Positions 1 through 11,225 of a DNA stretch of 64,000 nt are shown here, piece after piece. The DNA comes from Liolophura sinensis (taxonomy: Eukaryota; Mollusca; Polyplacophora; Chitonida; Chitonidae). Both the position numbers and the translations under genes were made by a program. Location: NCBI RefSeq assembly GCF_032854445.1, contig NC_088303.1, positions 22,515,501 through 22,579,500 on the forward strand. The letters run 5' to 3'. The notes below the pieces were generated by a model. It saw only the letters and a list, made by a program, of their open reading frames with translations. It searched no databases and had not been told where the DNA came from. Each line of letters starts with the position of its first letter. Within the stretch, counting starts at the first letter, position 1.

Positions 1-106
1 TTGGAGTGATCTCTGTTACGTCTGTGGTACATGTAGTAATCCCTACCTCATTATCCACACCTGGTAATCCAGATCACTGTGAACGTCGATACCCAGAGCT
101 GCGCTC

Positions 107-3100
107 ATGTCCCTTCTCCAACAACGTAAAGATTGTGCAGCGAAATGGTTGACCATGGTCGTCTTGTCAGCCACCCTTCTCTGTGGATGTTCAACAAGAA
201 CAGGTAAGTTCTGTAATTCTTACTTTTAATACATGGTCAGGACTTGGACTGGACTCCGGGGTTGCCGACTATTAAGTCCTTTGAAAAAAGTCTTGCTAAA
301 AGTCGTGTTGATTGCACTTGTCCACCACAGTTAGCGAGGTAACACATCGCCTAGACAAGCTATTTAAAAAGCGAAAAATACCTTCAATAAGCAAAAGGTA
401 TTCCGAAACTTAAACTGAAGATTTTGTAGTTTTGAAATACATTTTCGTGGGTAATATCAAACATTAACATCTACAATTGATCCAGACAAGAAATGAGTGT
501 AAAGTAGATCTATGTTGTATTTTCTTGGCATAAAAACTTCTATTTATGAAATTATTTCAAATGAAGCGAAAAAGCGTGAATCTGAAAATTGTTCCAACAG
601 CTGTAACAACTGATTATCCTCCGGTAAATAGATGGATGGGGGAATTAACCATAAAACAAAAACTTATATTTTGAAGATCTCAATCAATGAATATCCTATT
701 CGTATACATTTAACATTTTGGAAAACAAAATATTCATTACATCAGCAGCACACAGAATCAGAAATTTGAAATTTGTGAAATGATACACCTTTTTATATCG
801 GCCAAATTTTGAACCTAATTTGGCCTTCCTGATCAGTGCTTTCTTTTGGCCTGTTCACTGCTCACCGGAACTGGCCTAAAGGGCTGACCCATTCTTGGTT
901 AGATGTACGAACATTGTTAACATCATGAAACATTTTTTTTTTCAATTTGTTGGGTTCAAATGTACCAAAATGTTTCAGTGTAAGGAGAGTTTTAGTTTTT
1001 TATTGTTTCGTGACAGAATACTGGAGAAATGTGGCGGTGAATAAGCCGTCTAGGATGAGCTCCACACTTACATGGGAAGGCAACCTAATGGAAGCTAAGT
1101 TCGCCAATGATGGAAACCACAGTCCGGACTACACAAAACTGTCCTGTTCGGAGTCAAAAAAACAGTATGCCCCTTGGTGGATGGTGGATTTACAACAACG
1201 GTATCTTATATCGGGAGTACGTCTGACAAGCAGGAATAAAAACGGTATGTAGTGAAACGTTTTGTCTTCTTTGATGTTCTGAGACGTTAAAATACACCAG
1301 GTATTAGGCAGTGAAATCGTGTGCCCACGGGCTATTTCCATTACATAATGTAGTATTTTGTCATGTTCATTGTCAACTGAGGCAGCAAAAACCAGATCAT
1401 CAAAAATTACTTCCACTGCTGCTATGTGAACGAAAATCTTCTCCATGGCTTGTAGAATATTTCTGCTTACGCATATATTCCAGATGGTAGACGTAAGAAC
1501 AAGTGCATGTTCAGCAAATGCAAAGTTATACCTGGCTTTTTTTTTCAAGAAATTCAATTTAAGCGTTGAATATATCTTTCAGTTATAACATAACCAGGAA
1601 ATGGTTAACCAGACCACCATGACAGGCTAATTTTTGACAGTAAGGATTTTGAATTCCTGGAGTGCTGTAACGATTTTACATTTTCACCAGATGCGTTTAA
1701 GGTTAACAACCAAAACTGCGATTTCAATGAAGGTTTGGCTTGTAACACGGGAGTTTTACGCTTGTACACCTAATAAACAGATCAAAACTGCACTAAGACA
1801 AAGTTTGGGTCAACTGACTCAAACAGCTGAGGTGTACAACTAGGTCAATACAACATCATCTCAGTCAGCCGACCAGATCAGCTTAAATAGTAGCAAATTA
1901 CACGCCTCTAGCACCATGGCTTAAGCACAGTATGCAGTGATGATAAGTGGTGATGGTCATTCCATCGAGGTTTAAACTGTATGTACATACTTTAATATTG
2001 ATTGTGTTTTACAGCGCACAGACTGTCAAACTTTACTGTGGAACTGTCAGAATTTTCTACCGAATCGGGCAAGCTGCTGAGTGCGAGCCTGTGTCATTAT
2101 GAGCCACGGGCTCAGCCTATCGAAACCACCGTGTTCTACCCTTGTTCCACCACGATAGTCGCCAGATACATGAAACTCACTCTTCATGACGACACAGGTG
2201 AAAAGATATGCGTCTGTGAAGTGGAGGTTATGGCAACTGATTACGGTAAATACACGTATATTATTATATTATTATCTTTAGAATGAATAAATGAATGCTT
2301 GGGATTTAACATCATACTTGACAATTTTTCATACATATGACAACGAGGAGTCATCACGTGTGTGTACATATGATGTGTCTTCTTATGGAAGGGGAGTCTA
2401 TCCCGCCCATTCCTGAAGTATCATGTCGAAAACTTCAGACATGACACCTCACCCAGTCACATTAAGCTGACACCGGGCCAACAAGTCCTCTTTCCTCGCT
2501 CTTATCTCTCAGTGCTGGGCATTTTTAAAGTCTTTGATCTGGTTTTGATCCCAGGTCTCTGCGAACGCTCTCTGACTATCAGGTCACTGAAACGCTCGGT
2601 ATCTTTAGATGTCACCATATAAAACGATTCACATGCCGTACTGTGAAAATTCGTGAAAGAGAGCAATCCGACACGTCTGCTTTTCCCACGTGTGTGATGT
2701 GAAAACATATACAGGACTAAAGCATACAGAGTAAAACCAGAGTGGGGACGATGGTGTGAAGTTTGGGAAATATTGGGTCACACGGAACCTGTAAAACCCG
2801 GCCTCTTGTCAGTTTACCCATGGGCTTTATTCCAACTATGCAAGGAAATAACTAAATAGTAGCAACCTCCGTACCGCCGTATGTAGCACCATGGCATGTA
2901 AACTGTAAGACAAAAAACAAACAAACTGTATGATGCGTTCTGATCAGGACTCAATTACTGCTTTCAGAGATGCACTACCACATGCGAGGATTGAAAGATC
3001 ACAGGTCAAAGAAGGAGGTGCTGGAGACTGTGACTACATCAGGAGTGATCATGTGCCAAGCCCATTGCCTTAAGGTGAAGCGCTGTACGTCATTCAACGC

Positions 3101-3221
3101 GATCCAGACAGGGCGGCGGAAAATCTTGTGCGAAATGATCAACGACCCTTCTCCCTGGTTACGAAACAATGACGTCAGAGAACAGGGGTGGACATATTAC
3201 GTACCTTCCCTATACTGGTAA
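107..3221 (+). CDS. Secreted fucolectin-like (F5/8 type C) plus PAN/apple domain lectin, complete, 4 exons
   Basis: Coding exons are 107-203, 1017-1244, 2015-2245 and 2968-3221; every intron is GT-AG and phase 1, and the sum is 810 nt (269 residues plus stop). The ATG at 107 opens a signal peptide with hydrophobic core WLTMVVLSATLLCG. Residues 37-184 form an F5/8-type-C domain of the eel-fucolectin/tachylectin-4 type: NVAVNKPSRMSST at the start, PWWMVDL (85-91), and CVCEVEV (174-180) at the end. Residues 187-269 look like a PAN/apple domain (cysteines in MCQAHCLKVKRC and ILCEM). N114 sits in an NFT glycosylation site. The family binds fucose and serves in innate recognition. Here the ligand motif is altered: two arginines (R105, R111) remain, but the acidic residue and the vicinal cysteine pair of eel fucolectin are missing. 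The role is inferred. A 5' UTR exon may lie upstream of the window. Confidence 0.85.
1845..1935. repeat. Fragment shared with SINE-B outer segment, in lectin intron 2
   Basis: GTAGCAAATTACACGCCTCT followed by AGCACCATGGCTTAAGC is nearly identical to 29188-29225 and similar to 2862-2895. The rest of intron 1 (204-1016) and intron 2 (1245-2014) shows no gene or repeat that I can recognise. Confidence 0.5.
2295..2900 (-). mobile_element. Diverged SINE of the second family (SINE-B), in lectin intron 3
   Basis: It begins with GCTTGGGATTTAACATCA, the reverse complement of a SINE tail that reads GTTAAACCCCAAGC. It continues with the family landmarks (ATATGACAACGAGGAGTC, CACATTAAGCTGACACCGGG) and matches the copies at 28738, 34640 and 35868. 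Its last 200 bases (about 2700-2900) match 29060-29225, beyond the tRNA-like head, so the repeat is longer than a simple SINE. Confidence 0.6.
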
Positions 3222-3233
3222 ACGGCCAGTAAT

Positions 3234-3239
3234 ATTAAA
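3234..3239 (+). terminator. Possible polyadenylation signal of the lectin gene
   Basis: ATTAAA lies 12 nt after the lectin stop codon. It is the common variant of the poly(A) hexamer, but the implied 3' UTR is very short, so a later site could be used instead. Confidence 0.35.
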
Positions 3240-3335
3240 GCGCCGCATGCCCTGGTCTGCGGTGTAGAAGCAGACACCCTAAGTTAGCCTACATAGTCAT
3301 TTATTTCAGAGCTATATATAAGTTGCCCATTTAAT

Positions 3336-3515
3336 AACTTATTTGATTGGGGTTTTACCTAAGACTATTTCATTTATACCGTCTTGGTGGGAGGAAAGCG
3401 AGCAGAACTCGAAGGAAATTCACTGACATCTGCAGGTTGATGGCAGACGTTTCCAAATACGGCCGGAGAGGAAAGCAGAGACCTCATTGGTGAGAGGCTT
3501 CTGAGTCATTGTTCT
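3336..3515 (-). mobile_element. Degenerate tRNA-derived SINE (SINE-A family)
   Basis: Diverged copy of the family whose intact members are at 27102-27367 and 33169-33437. Recognisable parts are TTATTTGATTGGGGTTTTAC, the GGTGGGAGGAAA stretch, TACGGCCGGAGAGGAA and TGGTGAGAGGCTTCTG. Central bases are deleted. Bases 3240-3335 hold nothing recognised. Confidence 0.7.
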
Positions 3516-3599
3516 ATGGTAGCATTCTATATAATTTCCAGAAGTTACGAACATCCCAAGTGTGTGCTTTATATACCACTGGAATATATGAGAATCTCA

Positions 3600-4550
3600 G
3601 TCTGGTGACGCAAAGAGATGTGTGAGGAAATGATGGCCAACACAGTACAAATATCTGCTAATTCCCCAGGAGTTGTGAGGAAATGACAGCCGACACAGTA
3701 CAAATGTCTGCTAAATCCCCAGGAGTTGTAGGGAAATGACGGACAACACAGTACAAATGTCTGCTAATTCCCCAGGAGTTGTGAGGAAATGACGGACAAC
3801 ACAGTACAAATGTCTGCTAATTCTCCAGGAGTTGTGAGGAAATGACGGCCAACACAGTACGAATGTCTGCTAATTCCCCAGGAGTTGTGAGGAAATGACG
3901 GCCAACTCAGTTCAAACGCCTGCTAATTCCCCAGGAGTTGTGAGGAAATGAAGGCCAGTTCAGTACAAATGTCTGCTAATTCCCCAGGAGTTGTGAGGAA
4001 ATGACGGACAACTCAGTTCAAATGTCTGCTAATTCCCCAGGAGTTGTGAGGAAATGAAGGCCAACTCAGTTCAAATGTCTGCTATTTCCCCAGGAGTTGT
4101 GAGGAAATGACGGCTAACTCAGTTCAGATGTCTGCTAATTCCCCAGGAGTCAACTCAGTGACGGTCAACTACGTCAAAATGTCTGTTGAATGCCCTGGAG
4201 TTGTGAGGAAATGACGGCAAACTTAGTTCAAATGTTTGTTGAATGGCCTTGAGTAGTGAGGTAATGACGGCCAACTCAGTGCAAATGTCTGTTGAATGCC
4301 CTGGAGTAGTGAGGAAATGACGGCCAACTCAGTGCAAATGTCTGATGAATGCCCTGGAGTAGTGAGGAAATGATGGCCAGCTCAGTGCAAATGTCTGATG
4401 AATGCCCTGGAGTAGTGAGGAAATGACGGCCAGCTCAGTGCAAATGTCTGATGAATGCCCTGGAGTAGTGAGGAAATGACGGCCAAATCAGCGCAAATGT
4501 CTGTTGAATGCCCTAGAGTTGTGAGGAAATGACGGCCACCTCAGACAAGT
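3600..4550. repeat. Minisatellite, 53-bp unit, about 18 copies
   Basis: Tandem units containing GTTGTGAGGAAATGACGG and CAAATGTCTGCTAATTCCCC recur every 53 bp (for example 3672, 3725, 3778). Copies after about 4150 diverge towards TGAATGCCCTGGAGTAGTGA, so the array holds two subtypes. No open frame of interest. Confidence 0.9.
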
Positions 4551-4619
4551 GGTCACCCCTTTTGTGGAATCATATTAAGTTAGAAAATGGTTAAAGTTAG
4601 AAAGTCGATGTTTTTAAAT

Positions 4620-5070
4620 TTCTGTTCTAAAACATACTGCACGTACTGAACGAAACTTTAAGTTAGTGCTATTAAAATCCAGTCATCAGGCAGAGACTAC
4701 ACATGCTGACCGTAATGTGAAGAGTCGCCGTTTTTAAAATCCAATCATCAGACAGAGACTACACCTACTGAACTTAACATTAAGGGCCGATGTTTTTAAA
4801 ATCCAATCATCAGACAGAAACTACACGTACTGAACTTAACTTAAAGAGCCGGTGTTTCTAAAATCCAGCCATCAAGCAAAAAGTGGACGTACTGAACTTA
4901 ACGTGAAGAGCTGGTGTTTTTCAAATCCGGTCATCAGACAGAGGCTACACGTACTGAACATAATGTGAAGGGCCTATGTTTTTAAAATCCAGTCATCAGC
5001 CAGAGACTAGATGTACTGAACTTAACGTGAAGGGCTTATGTTCTTAAAAACAGTCCAACAGGGACTATGC
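4620..5070. repeat. Minisatellite, 62-bp unit, about 7 copies
   Basis: Units of the form AAAATCCAATCATCAGACAG plus ACTACACGTACTGAACTTAA repeat at 62-bp spacing (4741, 4803, 4865). The sequence is unrelated to the arrays on either side. Bases 5070-5270 are unique AT-rich sequence. Confidence 0.85.
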
Positions 5071-5274
5071 ACATTGAAAATTCACTCTTACTGGAAATAC
5101 AGTGGAATGTTGATGTCTTCAAATATTAGGAGTATTAGAGCACCACTCAAACAATGAATAAAATACCGTACACCAGAACTGTCGTTATCAGTGTATATTT
5201 TATGCATTTAGTGCGTTTCCACTCAAAATCGTAACCTTTGTTCGGTAGAGGTTAACCCCCCCCCCTCCCTTCAA

Positions 5275-5612
5275 GCGTATCGTATATCCAGTAGAGTTAT
5301 ATCAAAAAACCTCACCCAACAGATGTGCCGTGTATCCAGTAAACATTATAAATCACCCCACTAATGTGACACGTATCCATTAAACATTAAAACCCACCTA
5401 CAAATGTGCCGTGTATCCAGGAGACATTAAAACCCACCCCACAGATGTGCAGTGTATCCAGCAAATAGTAAAACCCACCTCACAGATGTGCCGTGTATCC
5501 AGGAGACATTAAAGCTCACCCAACAGATGTGCCGTGTATCCATGAGACATTAAAACCCACCCCACAGATGTGCCGTGTATCCAGTAAACATTAAACCCAC
5601 CTCACAGTGGTC
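5275..5612. repeat. Minisatellite, about 40-bp unit (family M40), first locus
   Basis: Repeats of ACAGATGTGCCGTGTATCCA followed by GTAGACATTAAAACCCACCC, about 8 copies. The same unit recurs at 10806-11225 in this orientation and at 28225-28670 inverted. Confidence 0.9.
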
Positions 5613-6975
5613 TTTTAAGATGGCGACGGTGTCAGACGGTTGGGTTCTAACCTCTAGTTTGATGATCGGCAAATGGCCAATATCATCACCGTATTTATGT
5701 GCATGAGATGCTGAAACGAGTTTCTGAATGGTACTGTAAGATAACCAGCCCAGACATTGTGTTTATTTATACCGCTAAAAGTCATTTGTCTACTTAGATG
5801 TTGAAGTAACTCCAGTAGGACAGAATCAAGTCTGTGCACGGGAGATCAGTCCGCAGAGTCGGCCTAGCCAGTACGTTCGTTCGCATTGACCTGTGCGTCC
5901 AACTCCCCATGTGAACAGTGACACAGGCATACAGCTAGTATTCGTACAGTTTTGTCGCTGACTGGATGGGGAAACAGAAAGCAGAAAACAAACGAAAAAC
6001 ATCAGTGCTGACTCTACATCTGAAGAAGCTGGGGGAGACAAAAAGTCACATAAGAAGGTAGAGTGATTGGGGTCAGACCAAACATATCCAGTCATTAATA
6101 AATCTTCGACAACTTATCCAGTTATTAAGAGATCTTCGACAACTTGTGATGAGACCAGCCGATGAAAGTTGGCGTGTAGGCACCCCTTCAAACACTAGGA
6201 GATACAACCGATCTGTCAATCTAAACAGACACTGATAAGACAGTTTGAAGCCAGTGGAATTGTGAGTGACTTCAGAAGCGAAAGTTAATAGCTAAACGAA
6301 ATGCCTGTAAAACTTTGTATCTGACAATTTTTTGTCTTTTTTTTTCTTTCTTTCGTTTCGTTTGTTTTTGTCTATCATGTCTGGAAAAAAATTGGACCCC
6401 TCTGTAGGCTTATCATATATAATACTGTATCACAGAAAATAAAAATAACCCACAACGAGTATACATCTACCAGGATATTTTTTCTTCTAAACAAGCCATT
6501 ACTCTGTAAAATGAAATTTGTATGTTGCTTTCATTGAAAGTTTAATTATATGTAATGTTGTTTATGATTGCTGGAAGGGCAATACTCAAACGTCTACGGC
6601 ATTGTTTGATGCACAGAATTAGTCTGTCCGTTTACAGTTATTTCCATATTATCTCAGATGTCATCTTTCAAAAACATGACTGCTAATACGTTTAAGAGAA
6701 ATTCATTTCTTAAGAGGTTTTCCATCTGTATAATATTAATACTATAAGGAGAAGAGTTTACATATCTTTATCTGGATCATATATAGGGTTAATAACACAT
6801 ACAGGTGTGTCTCTACAGTCATTTGAATACAAAGATCATGTTTTTATGGCATTATACTTTGCACTATATACTTAATCTTCAAATTAACAGCAAACGTAAT
6901 ACAGTCTACCAAAAGATCATGAGAACATTCAAACTTCGAAAACAGGGCATGGTTGAAATCGCTCTTCGTAATTCT
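5613..6975. other. Stretch without recognised gene
   Basis: About 1.4 kb of unique sequence with short chance open frames on both strands (for example 5826-6095 on the minus strand). None matches a family I know and none has good splice context. The last part may include the untranslated 5' end of the LINE that follows. Confidence 0.5.
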
Positions 6976-6979
6976 TTTT

Positions 6980-8307
6980 TGAAATGGAAAGTACTGTTAA
7001 AAACGTTTCAATGAACTGTCAGGGTTTGGCTGACAGAGAAAAGGCGAGATGTGTTCTATTACTTTCGAAAGAAGAAATTTTCCAATATACGCTTGCAAGA
7101 TATACATATTGATAAAAAAAAGATATTAATATGGTAAAAAAAGAATGTGAACTAGATGCCTATGTTAGCACTTATAAATCAAATTCACGTGGAGTAATGA
7201 TTTTTTTTAACAATAATTTAGATTACTAAATAAAACATGTTTAAAAAGATAGTGAAGGAAAATATTTAATTTTAGACCTAGAAATCAATGAAAGCCCGTT
7301 TACACTGGTAAGTATGTATGGACCAAACACAGATAAATTGTCCTTTTATAATAACATAAATAGAAAACTAGGCGATAAAGGAAACTCCTCAGTTATAATT
7401 TGTGGCGACAGGAATCTTGTCTTAAATCGTAAAATAGACAGAGAAAATCACTGACAAGTCAGTAATCCTGCTTCTAGAAATACAGTGCTAAGGATATATA
7501 TCTATTAGACAACGAAAAAATTTCTACCATGATCTGTATTAAAAAAACAAGATGGCGAAGAGAATACTTCTGAATTTCTGTCCATTATTAATGTACACAA
7601 ATTACCAGATGAAGAGGGAAGTGAGCTGGAAGGGTACATAGAAAGCGAAGAACTAAAATAAACCTTAAGAAGTACAAAAAACCACAAAAAACCACGATGG
7701 GTTCCCAACATAATTTTACACAATATATTGGAGCAAATTAGGAGGATTTTTAGTTTGTATTGCTAATTCAAACCCCCAAATTGGAGAGTTAACTTTTTTT
7801 TTCAGGCAAGGCGTCATCACCTGTCTGCCAAAACCCAACAAACCACGTCATGTGATTATCATTTGGGGGCCAGTATCACTTTTAAATGTAAAATACAAAC
7901 TGATCTCAAATTGCATTTCAAACAAAATTAAATGTGCTGTAAACAAACTTATTCACGAAGAACAAAATGGATTTATCCCAGGAAAGTATATTGTGAAAAT
8001 ATTCGTGTTAAAACAAACAAATCACCGGACTTTCATTATCTATTGATTTTGAAAAGGCATTTGATTCAATTTCGTGGACCTTTATTAACGAAGTTTTAAA
8101 AACTTATTTTGGTGAAATGATTCAAAATTGAGCTAATGTACCATATAAGGATATAAGCAGTTGCATTATTCAAAACGGGCATTTGTCATCATTTTTCGAG
8201 GTGTCGCGTGGATGTAGACAAGGCGATCCCATTTCACCATACCCATTTTTACTTTGCGGGGAAGTGTTAGGAACAATGATTAGAGAAAATAAATATATCA
8301 GATTTCT

Positions 8308-8338
<31 letters not shown>

Positions 8339-10125
8339 TTCCATTGGTGTTTTACGCCATACTCAAGTATATTTCACTGATACGACGGCGACCAGCATTA
8401 CGGTTGGAGGAAACCGGTCAGAACCCGGGAAAAACCCACGACCATCCACAGAATCTATCAGAGGAATAATTTATAATGATACTTTATGATATTTAGAATG
8501 ATAATTTAAGATAAGCCAATACGCTGATGATACACAGTTAACCTTTGATGGTTCAGAATCATCCCTTAGAACCTCATTAGAATGCATGTAGACCTATTTT
8601 AGCGACGCTCGGGGTAAAAATAAATATTGACAAAGCAAAGGCAGTTTGGATAGGCTCTATGAGCGATTCGCAAATAAAGTTATGCAGAAAGATAACACTT
8701 GACTGGTGCAATGAATTTACAAATCTTGGTATTAATGTCTCCACCTCAGATTTTCCGAATATTTGACAAAATAAATTACATTAGGAAAATATATGAAATA
8801 AAGTCAGGTTTGTACAGATGGAGATTTAGATATTTAACGCTCTTAAGCAAAGTCCTAATCAACGTCAACACTGATACATCTTTTCTAGCGTTACCAAACT
8901 CCATCAGGAAAAATTATAAACGATATATGCAGAATTATGTTTAAATTTATTTGAATTGACAATAAAGACGCTTCCTTTTTGAAGGTCTTAGGTGTGATTC
9001 GGACTGGTACAGGGATTAGAAAACTACTTGTGAAGAGGGAAAAATGGCATAGTCTGTTACCTAACTATGTATATGACAAGCAGGTTAATGTCGGTCATCT
9101 GTATATGAATACGGCTATCGCAAATACTAATAACACATTTTGGAAAGATTGCTTCAAAGCATGGCTGAGCATCCAATTAAAAATGAGAACCAAATGTGCA
9201 TTTGAAATATATAATGAACTTCTGTGGTATAATCCGTTTTTCACAAGGCGTCAACCTTTTATAAAACACTGGTATGATCACCAAATTAGATATATAAGGG
9301 ATATAACGGATACAAATGGAGATTTTCTCCCATTGCAATACATAAAGCAAAAATATAAAGTATACGGAACATTTTTAGGCTACAAAAGATTACAAAAATG
9401 CATCCCACAACATTGGAAAAAAGCACTTGCCCAACAACAGCTAAAGATATGGTTAGGTCAACCGACGCTTTCTCGATATATCAAACTTCTGCTGTACCCA
9501 AAAATGATATCCTAGATAATGGCAGTGTAGAAATGAAATCATGCGCCAAATGGGAGAGTTATCGAGGAAGGTCCGATATTAATTTGGATCAGGTCTTTTC
9601 TACCTCTTTTAAGTCTACTAATTCTGTTTATCTACAAGACTTTAATTATAGATTTTTACACGGGATAATAAATACGAATGCTTTTCTTAACAGAATTGGC
9701 AAATCTGACAATGATATATGAGACTTCTGCCATGCACCGAGCACCGGATGACTGACTGCTTGGAGGTTAAGGCTCTGTGGCAAAAACTAGGGATTTGGTT
9801 GGAAAATACAAACTAACAATATACCATAACAGTTGACAATATCATAACAGGATGGCAGGAGGGAAACAAATGTATAGAAACAGTCATGCCAGTATCATAA
9901 CAGGATTGGGGGAGGGAAAGCAATGTATGGAAACAGCAATGCTACTTACAAACGATATATATCCTCCCCATAATTTAAGCAAACAAACCTTTGTTTAACC
10001 GGATTACTAAAAATATTGCAAAGTCATTACTTAACTGAAAAATATGCTTCTACAAAATCTAACAGAATAGCATATTTTGAAGACAAATGGAATGAATTGA
10101 AGACCTTTGTCGAACGTGCCTGACA
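6980..10125 (+). pseudogene. Dead L1/Tx1-like LINE: endonuclease and reverse transcriptase ORF2 remnant
   Basis: Translated fragments in shifting frames give the order of an L1/Tx1-type ORF2. The endonuclease start VSMNCQGLADREK is at about 7005. YGPNTD and ICGDRN follow near 7320-7410. Reverse transcriptase blocks are QGVITCLPKPNKPR (about 7805), LSIDFEKAFDSISW (about 8040), SRGCRQGDPISP (about 8205) and the catalytic YADD at 8520-8531. The C-terminal region has the long frame at 8979-9515 and YRFLHGIINTN near 9650. Many stops and frameshifts show it is inactive. Part of the endonuclease-RT linker looks deleted. A SINE interrupts it at 8303-8451. The 3' untranslated part probably runs to about 10540. 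Confidence 0.85.
8303..8451 (-). mobile_element. 5'-truncated SINE-A inserted in the LINE reverse transcriptase
   Basis: The insert starts with (TTTA)n and TTGGTGTTTTACGCCATACTC and stops before the tRNA-like head. It is flanked by AATATATCAGA (8292-8302) and AATCTATCAGA (8452-8462), an 11-bp target-site duplication with one change. Without the insert the LINE frame reads on through KYIRGI. Confidence 0.85.
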
Positions 10126-10243
10126 AATAAATGTACGATAAGTCTGAATTTATGTTATGTTTCCATCTCCTTGTTCAATGTTTGTATGGTTGTATTCCTA
10201 TCCTGTGTCTTATATATATGTTTGTTTATAAATATGCTTGTCT

Positions 10244-10247
<4 letters not shown>

Positions 10248-10331
<84 letters not shown>
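10248..10331. repeat. (TA)n microsatellite
   Basis: About 42 uninterrupted TA dinucleotides in the probable 3' untranslated part of the LINE. Confidence 0.97.
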
Positions 10332-10334
<3 letters not shown>

Positions 10335-10543
10335 GGCCTACTGTACTGCCTACAACGGTTGTATATATGTTGTGAAGTCTTTACCCCCTACCCCCACCAC
10401 CCTTTTGTATCTTCAATTATGTATGTTAATGTGTTTCTCTTTATTTTATATATGTGTAACATGTATGCTGTATCTGTGCTACTGGTTCTACACTTCATGT
10501 TCTGTTACCTTTGTTTATGTGATGAAAGAAGTAAATTTATATG

Positions 10544-10776
10544 TACAGGATGTCCCAGAAATCGTGCACCACCCTGATTTTCATTTTTTTTCTTTGTTTC
10601 AGATTTAATTACTGATTTAAATTTTTTTTCTCTTTTTCAGAATTAATTATGGCTAATAAACTAACAGTACAAGAAATAGTTGAATTGGTTTGTATGTTTG
10701 GAAGAGATGGGGCAACACACCATCTCAAGCATTCAACCTCAACCTGGATGGTGCGCCACTTCTGGGACACCCTGTA
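10544..10776 (+). mobile_element. Internally deleted mariner/Tc1-type transposon (MITE) with transposase start
   Basis: A 233-bp element. Its ends are inverted repeats of about 30 bp: TACAGGATGTCCCAGAAATC at the left and, read on the other strand, TACAGGGTGTCCCAGAAGTG at the right. Both ends begin with TA, the usual mariner/Tc1 target. Inside, an ATG at 10649 opens MANKLTVQEIVELVCMFGRD, which resembles the N-terminal helix-turn-helix of transposases from elements with this kind of terminus, and the frame then runs straight into the right repeat. So a parent element lost nearly all of its transposase. A short duplicated segment ending in TTTTTCAG or TTGTTTCAG precedes the ATG. Confidence 0.75.
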
Positions 10777-10805
10777 TTTTGGCGCTGAAAAAGAAAAACA
10801 AAAAA

Positions 10806-11225
10806 AAACATCCCACAGATGTGTGGTGCATCCAGTAAACATTAAAACCCACTTCACAGATGAGCCGTGTATCCAGTACACATTATACCCCACCCCACAG
10901 ATATGCCATGTATCCAGAAGACATTACAACCCACCCCGCAGATGTGCCGTGTATCCAGTAGACATTAAACACACTCCACGGATGTGCCGTGTATCCAGGA
11001 GACATTAAACCCCACCACACAGATGTGCCGTCTATCCTGCAGACATTAAATCCACCGCACAGATGTGCCGTGTATCCAGTAGACACTAAAACCCACCCCA
11101 CAGATGTACCCTGTACCCAGTAGACATTAAAACTCATCCCGGAGATGTGCCGTGTATCCGGTAGACATTAAACCCACCCCACAGATGTGTCATGTACCCA
11201 GTAGACATTAAAACCCACCGCACAT
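10806..11225. repeat. Minisatellite, about 40-bp unit (family M40), second locus
   Basis: About 10 units of CAGATGTGCCGTGTATCCAG with GACATTAAAACCCACC at 40-41 bp spacing (10941, 10981, 11022, 11062). Same family as 5275-5612. Confidence 0.9.

Noticed and set aside
5826-6095. 89-residue minus-strand frame
   Set aside because: No domain, no splice signals with compatible partners.
10131-10577. Open frame with a long IYIYIY tract
   Set aside because: It is a translation of the (TA)n microsatellite in the LINE 3' region.
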